Positions 27,829 through 35,626 of a stretch of 64,000 nt of DNA are shown here, in pieces. The notes beneath the pieces are model-generated. The model saw only the letters and a program-made list of their open reading frames with translations, did not search any database and was not told where the DNA came from. The position numbers and the translations under genes are program-made. This stretch comes from Streptomyces sp. HUAS 15-9 (lineage in GTDB: Bacteria; Actinomycetota; Actinomycetes; Streptomycetales; Streptomycetaceae): positions 7,998,001-8,062,000 of the forward strand of contig NZ_CP106798.1 in assembly GCF_025642155.1 (NCBI RefSeq). The letters are read 5' to 3'. Positions within the stretch are counted from its first letter, which is position 1; each line of letters opens with the position of its first letter.

Positions 27829-28287
27829 TCAGGTCCAGGCGCGGTACGGCTCGTCGAGGAGCTGGAAGACCGGCTCGCTGCGGACGGGATCCTTGGCCGT
27901 GGACAGCCGGACGCGGTCCCCGCTGTGGATGCCCACCGGATGGCCCATGACCCGGCCCCGTACGACGAACCCCTCGGCCATCTCGATCAGCGAGACGTTG
28001 CGCGCGGCGGGCGTGTTGCGGTGCACCACCGTGGAGTGCCGGACCGTGCCCGTGCCCTCACTGCGCTCCGTCCGCAGCTCGCTGCCCTGGCACACCGGAC
28101 ACAGCAGCCGCTGGTACATCGCGGTGCCGCACCAGGTGCAGCGCTGGTAGACGATGGCGTCCCTGGTGTCCGCGGACACGGACTTGGACGCGGACTTGGA
28201 CGCGGACACGGGCGCGGACACGGGGTCGAGGACGCTCGTCGCGGAGCCGGCCGCCGAATGAACGACGCTTCCTGAGTGGTGGTACAC
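27829..28287 (-). CDS. DUF35-type zinc-ribbon/OB-fold protein
   Basis: 152 residues from the GTG at 28287 (GGAG nine bases upstream). After a low-complexity Ser/Lys/Ala stretch encoded by 12-bp repeats comes a zinc ribbon with CTWCG and CPVCQ, then an OB fold (TGTVRHSTVVHRN, IEMAEGFVVRGRVMGHPVG). DUF35 proteins usually accompany thiolases or acyl-CoA hydratases (for example ChsH2) in lipid or polyketide metabolism; no such partner is adjacent here. A palindrome shared with the TetR gene lies 100 bases upstream, so it is probably under that regulator. Confidence 0.8.
   Translation of the reverse strand: MYHHSGSVVHSAAGSATSVLDPVSAPVSASKSASKSVSADTRDAIVYQRCTWCGTAMYQRLLCPVCQGSELRTERSEGTGTVRHSTVVHRNTPAARNVSLIEMAEGFVVRGRVMGHPVGIHSGDRVRLSTAKDPVRSEPVFQLLDEPYRAWT
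28172..28219. repeat. 12-bp imperfect tandem repeat inside the DUF35 gene
   Basis: Four adjacent 12-base units related to TTGGACGCGGAC (two identical copies flanked by two variants). They encode a Ser/Ala/Lys-rich linker before the zinc ribbon, so copy-number changes would only alter linker length. Confidence 0.75.
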
Positions 28288-28387
28288 GCTGGTCAACTCC
28301 CTGCGCTCGGCCGGAATCCCGCGTGCCGGCGCGGGCCGTGCACGCATGTGCGCGGCTCACCGTGCCACCGTGCACGCCCACAGAGTA

Positions 28388-28402
28388 TGGCACTGAGTGC
28401 CA
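28388..28402. promoter_or_regulatory. TetR operator upstream of the DUF35 gene
   Basis: TGGCACTGAGTGCCA is a perfect palindrome (7-bp arms around one G) between the DUF35 start and the TetR stop codon. A near-identical site occurs at 29228-29242 in the TetR promoter, which strongly suggests a shared regulator. Confidence 0.75.
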
Positions 28403-28431
28403 CTCGTAAAGGCACTCGGTACCCAGAATTT

Positions 28432-29196
28432 TCAGTCGCGACCGAGGGTCGACTCGATCTCCTGCACCATGCGCCACAGCGGGGCCCCGCGCCGGGAGAC
28501 GAGCACGACCACGTCCTCGGGATCCCCGGACCGCCCCGCCCCCACGGACACGAAGGGGCCTTCCGGGCGTACCGGGATCTTCTCGGCGGGCTCCGGCGTC
28601 CCGGGCCGGCCGAAGGCGGACTGTACGTAGCCCAGTGCGTGATCCACCGTGGCGCCGGCGTCGCCCTGGCCGTCCGAACGCAGCCACGAGCGCAGCGCGT
28701 TGTTGTGCGCGGCGACCACCGCGGCCGCGATCACGTCGGCCTGGAGGGTCCCGTCGGGCCGCCCCGCGAAGCGCCCGCGAAGGTACTCCGCGAGCGCCCG
28801 CTCGTAGCGCCACACCACCGACAGCTCGTAGGCCCGCAGTCCCGGCACCTTCTTGGTGAGCCGGTAGCGCTGCACGGAGAAGGTGGGGTTCTCGGCGTAC
28901 ATCCGCAGCACCAGCCGGGCCGCGTCGCAGACCCGCCGCACGGGCTCCGCGTCCGCCTCGCTCCCCGCCAGAAAGGCGGTCATGTCGGCCAGGCAGCGCT
29001 CGTGGTCGGGGAAGACCACGTCCTCCTTGGAGGGGAAGTAGCGGAAGAACGAGCGTCGGCCCACTCCGGCGAGTGCCACGATGTCGTCGACGGTGGTCTG
29101 CTCGTACCCGCGTTCCAGGAACAGCTGGAATGCCGCCGCGACCAGGGCGTCCCGCATGGGCGGCTTCGCGGACGCTGCCGCGCTGCTGGAGCTCAT
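28432..29196 (-). CDS. TetR family regulator of the DUF35 gene
   Basis: A 254-residue regulator with the helix-turn-helix TVDDIVALAGVGRRSFFRYF at about residues 45-65, and a helical ligand domain (ARLVLRMYAENPTFSVQRYR). The ATG at 29196 has no ribosome site. TACGTT (29209-29204 on the minus strand) is seven bases upstream, so it is probably leaderless. The operator TGGCACT-C-AGTGCAC at 29228-29242 overlaps the expected -35. The gene ends near a second copy of the operator, which precedes the DUF35 gene, giving a simple autoregulated two-gene unit. The ligand may be an acyl-CoA given the DUF35 link (inference). Confidence 0.9.
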   Translation of the reverse strand: MSSSSAAASAKPPMRDALVAAAFQLFLERGYEQTTVDDIVALAGVGRRSFFRYFPSKEDVVFPDHERCLADMTAFLAGSEADAEPVRRVCDAARLVLRMYAENPTFSVQRYRLTKKVPGLRAYELSVVWRYERALAEYLRGRFAGRPDGTLQADVIAAAVVAAHNNALRSWLRSDGQGDAGATVDHALGYVQSAFGRPGTPEPAEKIPVRPEGPFVSVGAGRSGDPEDVVVLVSRRGAPLWRMVQEIESTLGRD

Positions 29197-29227
29197 GGAC
29201 GCGAACGTAGCACTCGACCGCCGCATA

Positions 29228-29242
29228 TGGCACTCAGTGCAC
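29228..29242. promoter_or_regulatory. TetR operator in its own promoter region
   Basis: TGGCACTCAGTGCAC matches the perfect palindrome at 28388-28402 at 13 of 15 positions. It lies between the divergent TetR and ATP-grasp genes. A further half site (GTAGCACTCGA) is at 29207-29217. Confidence 0.68.
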
Positions 29243-29334
29243 ACTTGAGGGGGAACTGAGTGTCGGCACATTCAGGCCAGACTCGGCGACGTAACCTTTC
29301 TGCACCTGCCCGCCCCGATGCCCGAGGAGCCCCC

Positions 29335-30201
29335 ATGCCCGCCGTCGGCCCCCGTGTCCTCTACGTCACCGACCTGGCATACCCGGCCCGCGGGCGGCGC
29401 TACTGCGACGAGGACATCTTTCTTACCTCCCGGCTGCGCGAGCACTTCGACCTGGCGCTCTGCCATCCGCTGGACACGGTGGCGCTGATGGACGGCTTCG
29501 ACGCCGTGGTGATCCGCAACAGCGGCCCGGTCCTCGGGTACCAGGAGGCGTACGACGCCTTCCGCGCACGCGCGCTGAGCGACGGGACGCGGGTGTACAA
29601 CCCGCTCACCGGCCGGGCGGACATGGCAGGCAAGCAGTATCTGCTCGATCTCACCGCGGCCGGTTTCCCCGTCATCCCCACCGTGGACCGGGCCGAGGAC
29701 CTGCACCGGCTGCCGGCCGCCGACCGCTACGTGGTCAAGCCCAAGCTCGGCGCGGACTCGATAGGCATGGAGATCGTCCCCGCCGACGGGACCGTGCTCG
29801 CCGACCGGCTGCGAGACCCGGCCGACGGGACCGTGCTCGTCCAGCCGTGCGTGGACTTCTCCTACGAGGTGTCGTTCTACTTCGTCGACCACGACTTCCA
29901 GTACGCCCTGTACGCGCCGGACGCCGCGCGGCGCTGGCGGCTGGAGCCCTACGAACCCACGCCCGAGGACCTGGAGTTCGCCCGGCGCTTCATCGACTGG
30001 AACGGCCTCGAACACGGCATCCAGCGCGTCGACGCCTGCCGCGCCCCGGACGGCGGTCTCCTGCTGGTCGAGCTGGAGGATCTCAACCCGTATCTGTCCC
30101 TGGACGCCCTCACGGACGGGACCAGGGACGCCTTCGTCGCCGCGATGACGAAGTCCCTGCGCCGTTTCCTCGGGAGCGGGCCCGGCTCGGCCCGACGCTG
30201 A
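29335..30201 (+). CDS. ATP-grasp protein (RimK/glutathione-synthetase-like)
   Basis: A 288-residue ATP-grasp family protein. The ATG at 29335 follows GAGGAG. A central ATP-binding loop reads YVVKPKLGADSIGM, followed by VLVQPCVDFSYEVSFYFVDH and the metal-binding VELEDLNPYLSL. Such enzymes ligate a carboxylate to an amine or thiol nucleophile at the cost of ATP. No peptide precursor or partner gene is nearby, so the product is unknown. The TetR operator at 29228-29242 lies in its upstream region as well. Confidence 0.8.
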   Translation: MPAVGPRVLYVTDLAYPARGRRYCDEDIFLTSRLREHFDLALCHPLDTVALMDGFDAVVIRNSGPVLGYQEAYDAFRARALSDGTRVYNPLTGRADMAGKQYLLDLTAAGFPVIPTVDRAEDLHRLPAADRYVVKPKLGADSIGMEIVPADGTVLADRLRDPADGTVLVQPCVDFSYEVSFYFVDHDFQYALYAPDAARRWRLEPYEPTPEDLEFARRFIDWNGLEHGIQRVDACRAPDGGLLLVELEDLNPYLSLDALTDGTRDAFVAAMTKSLRRFLGSGPGSARR

Positions 30202-30256
30202 ACCGGCGCGACGCCCCTTCCGTATCTCCTCACGGGGATCGCGGAAGGAGAGCAGT

Positions 30257-30955
30257 GTGTCGACACCGCCCGACCCTGAACAGCCGCCCCACGGCCCGGT
30301 CCTGGAACCCGTCCGCGTCCTGCGCCTGCGCCGCTTCGACGCCCTCGCGGAGTTGATGCGGGAGATGCGGCAGGACGCCGAGGGCACGGCGGACGCGGAG
30401 AGCTACGAGGCCGTCGCGAACCCGCGGTGGCGCGACGTAGCCGAGGACGAGACCCAGGAACTGCCGCCCCTCGGCCACGCCCGGCACGCGACACCGGTCG
30501 GCGGCCGTTTCGGCCTCGGCACCGGACTGCGCCGGGTGGGCGTCGTGGTCGCGGTGTCCGCGGCCGCACTGGTCGGCTTCGGCGGCGCGCTGCTGCTGCC
30601 CGGCCGAGGAGACGCCGCCACCCCCGCCCCATCCGCCTCTCCGCCCACGACCGCACCCGCCGCACCCAGTACTGCTACGGCCACGGCCACCGCCACCTCG
30701 GCCACCGACCCGGACGGTCCGGGCACCCTGCGCCAGGGCGACAGCGGCCCCGAGGTCACCGAACTCCAGCAGCGCCTGCTGGCCGTCCCGGACGTCTACC
30801 GTGACGGCTCCACCGACGGTCACTACGACACCGTCCTCACCGAGGCCGTGGCCCGCTTCCAGCTCTGGTACGGCATATCCGGGGACGAGACCGGGGTCTA
30901 CGGCAACGACACCCGCCGGGTACTGGAGTCCCGCACGAGCACCGACGGCGGCTGA
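30257..30955 (+). CDS. Membrane-anchored peptidoglycan-binding protein
   Basis: 232 residues. GTG 30257 has GGAAGGAGAG upstream. The N-terminal cytoplasmic part (about 90 residues, RRFDALAELMREMRQDAEG) is followed by one transmembrane helix (VGVVVAVSAAALVGFGGALL), a Pro/Thr/Ala-rich wall-spanning linker and a C-terminal PG_binding_1 domain (LRQGDSGPEVTELQQRLLAV, YDTVLTEAVARFQ). It is likely to connect the cytoplasm to the cell wall; function unknown. Confidence 0.85.
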   Translation: MSTPPDPEQPPHGPVLEPVRVLRLRRFDALAELMREMRQDAEGTADAESYEAVANPRWRDVAEDETQELPPLGHARHATPVGGRFGLGTGLRRVGVVVAVSAAALVGFGGALLLPGRGDAATPAPSASPPTTAPAAPSTATATATATSATDPDGPGTLRQGDSGPEVTELQQRLLAVPDVYRDGSTDGHYDTVLTEAVARFQLWYGISGDETGVYGNDTRRVLESRTSTDGG

Positions 30956-31009
30956 CGGGCGGCTGGGCGGACGGGGCGTCGTACCTGGTCACCCGGTGGA
31001 ATGACATCA

Positions 31010-31035
31010 TTGCCGGATACTCGAACGCCCGGCAA
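31010..31035 (+). terminator. Possible hairpin terminator
   Basis: TTGCCGG and CCGGCAA form a 7-bp stem with a 12-base loop about 55 bases beyond the stop of the peptidoglycan-binding protein gene. Confidence 0.45.
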
Positions 31036-31068
31036 CGACTGCGGAAAAGCGCGGTGACCGAAATCCCC

Positions 31069-31100
31069 CCGTACGTCACCATGGGGCACCTGACGTACGG
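31069..31100. repeat. Perfect 10-bp inverted repeat
   Basis: CCGTACGTCA pairs with TGACGTACGG across a 12-base spacer. The tandem hairpins here could form a second terminator, but the long, exact, alternating-sequence arms also look like a protein-binding dyad upstream of the short reading frame at 31133. Confidence 0.55.
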
Positions 31101-31132
31101 CTTCTTGCCGCCCTGATCCGAAGGCGTCCCCG

Positions 31133-31234
31133 ATGAGCGGCTCCCGCATCCCGGGCCTCGTGCTGCCCGCCGTTTTCCTGATCGCCCTCGTCGTGGGCCT
31201 GTGCTGGTACTGGTGGCACCGCGACGAGGACTGA
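31133..31234 (+). CDS. Possible 33-residue membrane peptide
   Basis: A very short frame encoding one transmembrane helix (IPGLVLPAVFLIALVVGLCW) followed by YWWHRDED. Trp/Tyr-rich interface residues and a charged end are typical of real single-pass peptides. There is no good ribosome site. It is convergent with the PP2C gene. The protein may be genuine but is not proven. Confidence 0.4.
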   Translation: MSGSRIPGLVLPAVFLIALVVGLCWYWWHRDED

Positions 31235-31244
31235 CGGCCGCGCC

Positions 31245-33689
31245 CTACGTCTTGGCCCGAGGCACCCGGATGTCCAGGACGCACACGTCGTCCCGGCGCT
31301 CGCCCTCCAGCATCGCGGTGAGCAGCGCGTCCAGGGAGTCGGTCCCCTTGTCGTCGTCCGTTGCGCGGGCCCCCGTACTGTCATGGGTGAGGACGGCCTC
31401 GGCGAGACGGTCCAGGCCCGTGTCGAGATGCTCGCCCGGCCGCTCGACCAGACCGTCGGTGAACAGCAGCAGCCGGTCCCCGGGCTCCAGGGGGCACTCC
31501 GCGGATTCAAACTCCGGGGACGTGCTCGCCCCGAGCAGGATGCCGTCGGGCCGGTCCAGATAGCGTGCCTCGCCCCGGCGCACGAGCAGCGGCGGCAGGT
31601 GGCCCGCCTGGGCCCACTTCAGCCGGTGATCCTGCCTTGCGTACCGGGCGAGGACCATGGTGGCGGTCGTGTTGCTGTCCCTGGAGTGCAGCAGCAGGGT
31701 GTTCAGCCGGGCGAGCGCGCCGGTCAGCGAGGAACCCGTGCTGACCATGCCTTTGGCGGTGAAGCGGAGCTGGGCCATGGTGGCCACCGCGTCGATGCCG
31801 TGGCCCGCCACGTCGCCGATCACGAACAGCGCGTCCGCGTCGGGCAGTTCGATGGCGCTGAACCAGTCGCCGCCGACATGGATCTCCGACCGGGCGGGAA
31901 GATAGGCGACTTCGACCCGCAGCCCGGCCAGTCGCACGGGTGCCTTGGGCAGCGGCAGCAGCGCGTGCTGGAGCCGGGTGGCCAGTGCCCGCTCGGCCTG
32001 CAGGATCCCGCGCTGCAGCAGGACGGCCCGCTCGCTCTCCACCAGCGCGAGTTCGGCGTTGCGCTGCGCGGTGAGGTCCTGTACGAAGCCGTGCACCTCG
32101 ACGGGCGTGCCGTCCGGGTCCGCCACCGCCTCGGCGACGGCGCGCAGATGCCGTGTGCCGGAGGCGGACCTGATCCGGAAGGGGACGTCGAACGGCTCCC
32201 CGGCGCGGACGAGTTCGGTGACGGCGTGGGACAGCGCGGGAGCGTCCTCGGGCAGCGCGAGGTCCGGCAGCTGCCGCAGGCGGACCGGGCCGCGTGCGGG
32301 GTCCCGGCCCAGCAGGGCGTAGACCTGGGGCGACCAGGTCGCCTCACGGGTGGCCAGGTTCCAGCTCGCCCAGCCGAGGTTGCCCAGCCGCTGCACGTCC
32401 GCCAGCCGCTGCTCCTGCCGGGTCGTGGGGTCGTGCCGGACCCAGCTGACCAGCAGTGCGTCGCCCAGCCGCGTCGCGTGCACCGAATACGTGGCGGTCT
32501 CCCGCACCCCGTCGACGACCTCGTGATAGACGAACGGCTCGCTCTGATACGGCTCGTGGCCGCCGAGCGCCGTCAGGTACCCCTGCCACAGCGGCTCGCC
32601 CGCGACCGACGGGTAGCACTCGAGGATGCGCAGGCCGAGCAGCTCACGCCCGGTCCGGCCGAGGACGTCGACGGCCTGTGGGGTCGCGGCGTCGATCCGG
32701 TAGTCCTCCACCTCACCCGCTGTGCCGCGCAGCGGGGTCAGCAGCACCGCCGCGCCCGGCAGGGCGTCGAACACCGTCTGCACCGTGTCGGAGACACCCT
32801 CGGCGGTGCGCTCCTGCGCCTGGTCGAAGGCGCGCAGCCGGCCGGCGCAGAGCCGCGCCGCGGCCCGCAGAAGTTCCCGGTCGCGCGCGGTGAAGGGGCC
32901 GGCGGGCCGGCGCAGGACGCCCAGCACGACGTCGGCCGTGCCGCCCGTCGGCACGGGCAGCCAGGCTCGCGACAGCCACCGCTCGGGCGGATCACCGATC
33001 AGCAGGTACCGGTCCCGGTCCGTGGCGAAGTCCTCCAGCCAGCGCGGCTCCCGGGCCCGCAGCGCGTCCAGCGCGGCGACTCCGCTCAGCGGCGGCACAT
33101 GGCGCCACTGGCCCGCGGAGGTCTCGTCGAGGCCCGCGTGCCCGACGAGTTCGAGTCCGCCGTCGGGCCGCAGCGCATAGAGCACGACGGCATCGGCGCC
33201 CACGTCCGGACCGAGATGAGCCAGCAGGGACTCGGCGAGTTCCAGGGGCGAGTCGATGTGGACCAGGGCCTTGCCGAGGCGGGCGAGCACCTCGGAGCGG
33301 TCGTCGGGTTCGGTGGCCGGGGCCTCCCACAGGGCGGTCCCCTCGGGCCGGACGGGAGCGGACCCGGTGACGGCCGCGACCCCGGTGGAGTCCGTGGCGT
33401 CGAGGGCGGGGGCCTGCGGTGGCATCAGCGCGCCGAGCGTGAGCCAGCACTCCTCGACGAGGGTGCGGTGCCCGGTCCTGGCGCGTTCGACGAGTTCGTC
33501 GTGTGCGGTGTCCGGGGAGCAGCCCGTCATGGCCATCAGCGCACCCTTGGCGCGCTCCAGTACGGCCGAGGTCGCCGCCTGCTCCCGCAGCCGGTCCATC
33601 TCCGCGCGCTGTCTGGCCACCACCTTGGCCAGCGCCGCCAGGTCGGGGACGGTGCCGCTCTCCGCCTGTGGTGCGGGTTCACTCGTCAC
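31245..33689 (-). CDS. PP2C-type (SpoIIE-like) phosphatase with ANTAR-like, GAF and PAS domains
   Basis: 814 residues from the GTG at 33689. The N terminus (residues about 10-80) resembles an ANTAR helix set (VLERAKGALMAMTGCSPDTA). A GAF domain follows (about 130-280), then one or two PAS domains (about 290-550, including LGNLGWASWNLATREATWS). The C-terminal PPM phosphatase has its metal-binding Asp residues in GGDWFSAIELPD, IGDVAGHGIDA and TDGLVERPG. These Streptomyces proteins typically dephosphorylate anti-anti-sigma factors in response to a signal. No anti-sigma partner gene is adjacent. The start is the least certain part; a longer frame exists upstream. Confidence 0.9.
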   Translation of the reverse strand: MTSEPAPQAESGTVPDLAALAKVVARQRAEMDRLREQAATSAVLERAKGALMAMTGCSPDTAHDELVERARTGHRTLVEECWLTLGALMPPQAPALDATDSTGVAAVTGSAPVRPEGTALWEAPATEPDDRSEVLARLGKALVHIDSPLELAESLLAHLGPDVGADAVVLYALRPDGGLELVGHAGLDETSAGQWRHVPPLSGVAALDALRAREPRWLEDFATDRDRYLLIGDPPERWLSRAWLPVPTGGTADVVLGVLRRPAGPFTARDRELLRAAARLCAGRLRAFDQAQERTAEGVSDTVQTVFDALPGAAVLLTPLRGTAGEVEDYRIDAATPQAVDVLGRTGRELLGLRILECYPSVAGEPLWQGYLTALGGHEPYQSEPFVYHEVVDGVRETATYSVHATRLGDALLVSWVRHDPTTRQEQRLADVQRLGNLGWASWNLATREATWSPQVYALLGRDPARGPVRLRQLPDLALPEDAPALSHAVTELVRAGEPFDVPFRIRSASGTRHLRAVAEAVADPDGTPVEVHGFVQDLTAQRNAELALVESERAVLLQRGILQAERALATRLQHALLPLPKAPVRLAGLRVEVAYLPARSEIHVGGDWFSAIELPDADALFVIGDVAGHGIDAVATMAQLRFTAKGMVSTGSSLTGALARLNTLLLHSRDSNTTATMVLARYARQDHRLKWAQAGHLPPLLVRRGEARYLDRPDGILLGASTSPEFESAECPLEPGDRLLLFTDGLVERPGEHLDTGLDRLAEAVLTHDSTGARATDDDKGTDSLDALLTAMLEGERRDDVCVLDIRVPRAKT

Positions 33690-33786
33690 GAAGCGAGCAT
33701 CGCACACCTGGGTCAGTCCGTTCACACCTCTGGGGATCGATGCCCCTGGGCGTCCGGCTTCGCTCCGCCGGCCGGGGACCGGCGGG

Positions 33787-34164
33787 TCAGCGGCCCGTGC
33801 TGTGTCCGACGAGGGCCTCGGTGACCGCCCGGACGCTGCGGGCGATGTGCTGCAGCTGCATGACCTCGGCCGCGTACAGCTTGATCGTGTGCTCGATGAC
33901 CGACTCGGGTATCCCCAGCACGGGCAGTTCGGCCCGCGCGGTCTGCAGCGCCGTCCGTGCCACCCGGACCTCGTGCTGGACCTGGATCTGCGCGTGCCGG
34001 GCGAGCAGCACGGGGTGGCGGATGAGCGCCGGATAGCTGGCGTAGCGGGCCGGTACCAGCTCCCGGAGCCACTTGGCAGCCGAGCGCTCCCAGTCATAGC
34101 TGCCGGGCGTCTTGACCTGGCAGGGCCAGTCCTGGCTGATGCGCGTGGTGGTCGTCAGGGTCAT
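33787..34164 (-). CDS. Hypothetical helical protein
   Basis: 125 residues. The ATG at 34164 is preferred over 34170 because GGAAG is then eight bases upstream. The protein is mainly alpha-helical (ALIRHPVLLARHAQIQVQHE, TARAELPVLGIPESVIEHTI), soluble, without cysteines. No function is recognised. An AT-rich segment near 34440-34466 on the minus strand (TTGCAA, then TATAAA-like) may be its promoter, and a 13-bp hairpin lies in the leader. Confidence 0.68.
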   Translation of the reverse strand: MTLTTTTRISQDWPCQVKTPGSYDWERSAAKWLRELVPARYASYPALIRHPVLLARHAQIQVQHEVRVARTALQTARAELPVLGIPESVIEHTIKLYAAEVMQLQHIARSVRAVTEALVGHSTGR

Positions 34165-34224
34165 GATCATCGCTTCCGGGTGTGCGGTGTGCGGCGTCGT
34201 GAGGGGTGGTCCGACGGGTTCTGG

Positions 34225-34258
34225 GGCGGCCCCGGTCTAGGGGATGACCGGGGCCGCC
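34225..34258. repeat. 13-bp perfect hairpin upstream of the helical protein gene
   Basis: GGCGGCCCCGGTC pairs with GACCGGGGCCGCC over an 8-base loop. It may be a terminator for transcripts arriving from the RpiR gene, or a leader structure of the gene starting at 34164. Confidence 0.6.
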
Positions 34259-34573
34259 ACCACGGGCGAGCCGTGCGGGCGTCGCCCGACCGAACACCCC
34301 TGGCACCGACGTGGGTAGGGACGGCGGCTGGGGGTGTCCGTTCTGGGGCCCCGGGCGTCGGGTGCCGGCGCGGCGGGTGGGGCTGCGTGCGCATGGGCGG
34401 TCCGTCGGCTTTCTCGGGGCGGGTGCGATCCGTGAGCAGTATTTATATATGCCGTCGCCTTTGCAAGACGTATGAAAACATTCATGCGCGATATGAGGTG
34501 AATAGTCCCCGTACAAAGCCTTGTGGGCGAAAGGGGAGGGGAACCGCCGGGTCGGTGGCGGCCGGACCGGGTG
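34259..34573. other. Intergenic region with an AT-rich island
   Basis: No gene is supported. Around 34440-34510 the base composition falls sharply in GC (TATTTATATATGCC and TATGAAAACATTCATG), unlike the surroundings. It contains a 5-bp dyad ATGAA-AACA-TTCAT at 34472-34485. This is most likely a promoter or operator region for the minus-strand gene starting at 34164, or a trace of foreign DNA. Confidence 0.4.
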
Positions 34574-35497
34574 TCAGTCCTTGAGGAAGAACTGGTGCTG
34601 CTCGGCGACCTGCTCGTAGTCCTCGAGGCGGGCCTGGGTGCGCTCCGGGTCGGCGTCGGTCATGGCCTGGAGCAGCGCGGCGGACATCAGGCCCGGTGCG
34701 GCATAGGAGTCGAAGACCAGGCGGGAGCCGGTGCCGGTGGTGAAGGTGACATCGGCCTCGTCGGCCAGCGGCCCGAGCGCAAGGTCGGTGATCAGGGCGA
34801 CCCGCAGGCCCGCGCCGCGCGCGACCTGGATCGCGGTCAGCGTCTCCTGCGCGTGCCGCGGCATCGCGAACGCCAGCACCCACGTGCCGCCCGCCTCGCG
34901 CGACTGCAGCAGCGCGTCGTAGGCGACGGTGCCGCCCCGGGTCACCAGCCGTACGTCGGGGTGGATGCGGCGGGCGGCGTAGGCGAAGTACTCGGCCAGC
35001 GACACGGAGATGCGCAGCCCGAGCACGGTCAGCGGGGTCGAGCGGGACAGCTCGCGGCCGAGCCGGATGACCCGGTCGGGGTCGGCGAAGTCGCGCCGGA
35101 GGTTCTCCAGGTTCTGGATCTCGGCGTCGACGGCGGCCTGGAGTTCGTTGCTGCGGTCCTCGTCGGCCGCGCCGGGGCCGCCGGCGAGGGTGCGCAGGGC
35201 GATCGACTGGAGCTTCTCCCGTAGCGCGGGGTAACCGCTGAAGCCGACGGCGGCGGCGAACCGGGTCACCGACGGCTGGCTGACACCCACCCGCTCGGCG
35301 AGATCGGTGATCGACAGGAACGCGGCCTCGGTGATGTGCTCGATCAGGTACTGGGCGATGCGGCGCTGCCCCGGAGACAGTCGCGGACCGTCGAAGAGCT
35401 CCCTGAGCTGGGAGGTCGGTGCAGCTACCGCCTCCGGAACGGTCTTGCCCGAGGTGATCGCGGACGCCTGCGCGCGTGCCTGCTGCGGCGATGACAC
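34574..35497 (-). CDS. MurR/RpiR family transcriptional regulator
   Basis: 307 residues with an N-terminal HTH_6 domain (LSITDLAERVGVSQPSVTRF) and a C-terminal SIS sugar-phosphate-binding domain (TPLTVLGLRISVSLAEYFAY, RGAGLRVALITDLALGPLAD). Such proteins sense phosphorylated sugars. The GTG at 35497 has AAGGAGG upstream. No sugar pathway gene is directly adjacent; the GH65/beta-phosphoglucomutase operon is 5 kb away, so its target is unknown. Confidence 0.9.
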   Translation of the reverse strand: MSSPQQARAQASAITSGKTVPEAVAAPTSQLRELFDGPRLSPGQRRIAQYLIEHITEAAFLSITDLAERVGVSQPSVTRFAAAVGFSGYPALREKLQSIALRTLAGGPGAADEDRSNELQAAVDAEIQNLENLRRDFADPDRVIRLGRELSRSTPLTVLGLRISVSLAEYFAYAARRIHPDVRLVTRGGTVAYDALLQSREAGGTWVLAFAMPRHAQETLTAIQVARGAGLRVALITDLALGPLADEADVTFTTGTGSRLVFDSYAAPGLMSAALLQAMTDADPERTQARLEDYEQVAEQHQFFLKD

Positions 35498-35626
35498 CGG
35501 TGCGCCTCCTTTGTCTCCCACGAAACCTCAACATAGCTCACGGACCGTGGTGACCAGGGGGTGCGCGAGTGCCCGGATCGGCTCCGAGGCGGACTCACAG
35601 CCTGCGGGTGGGGAGCGGTCCCCGGG

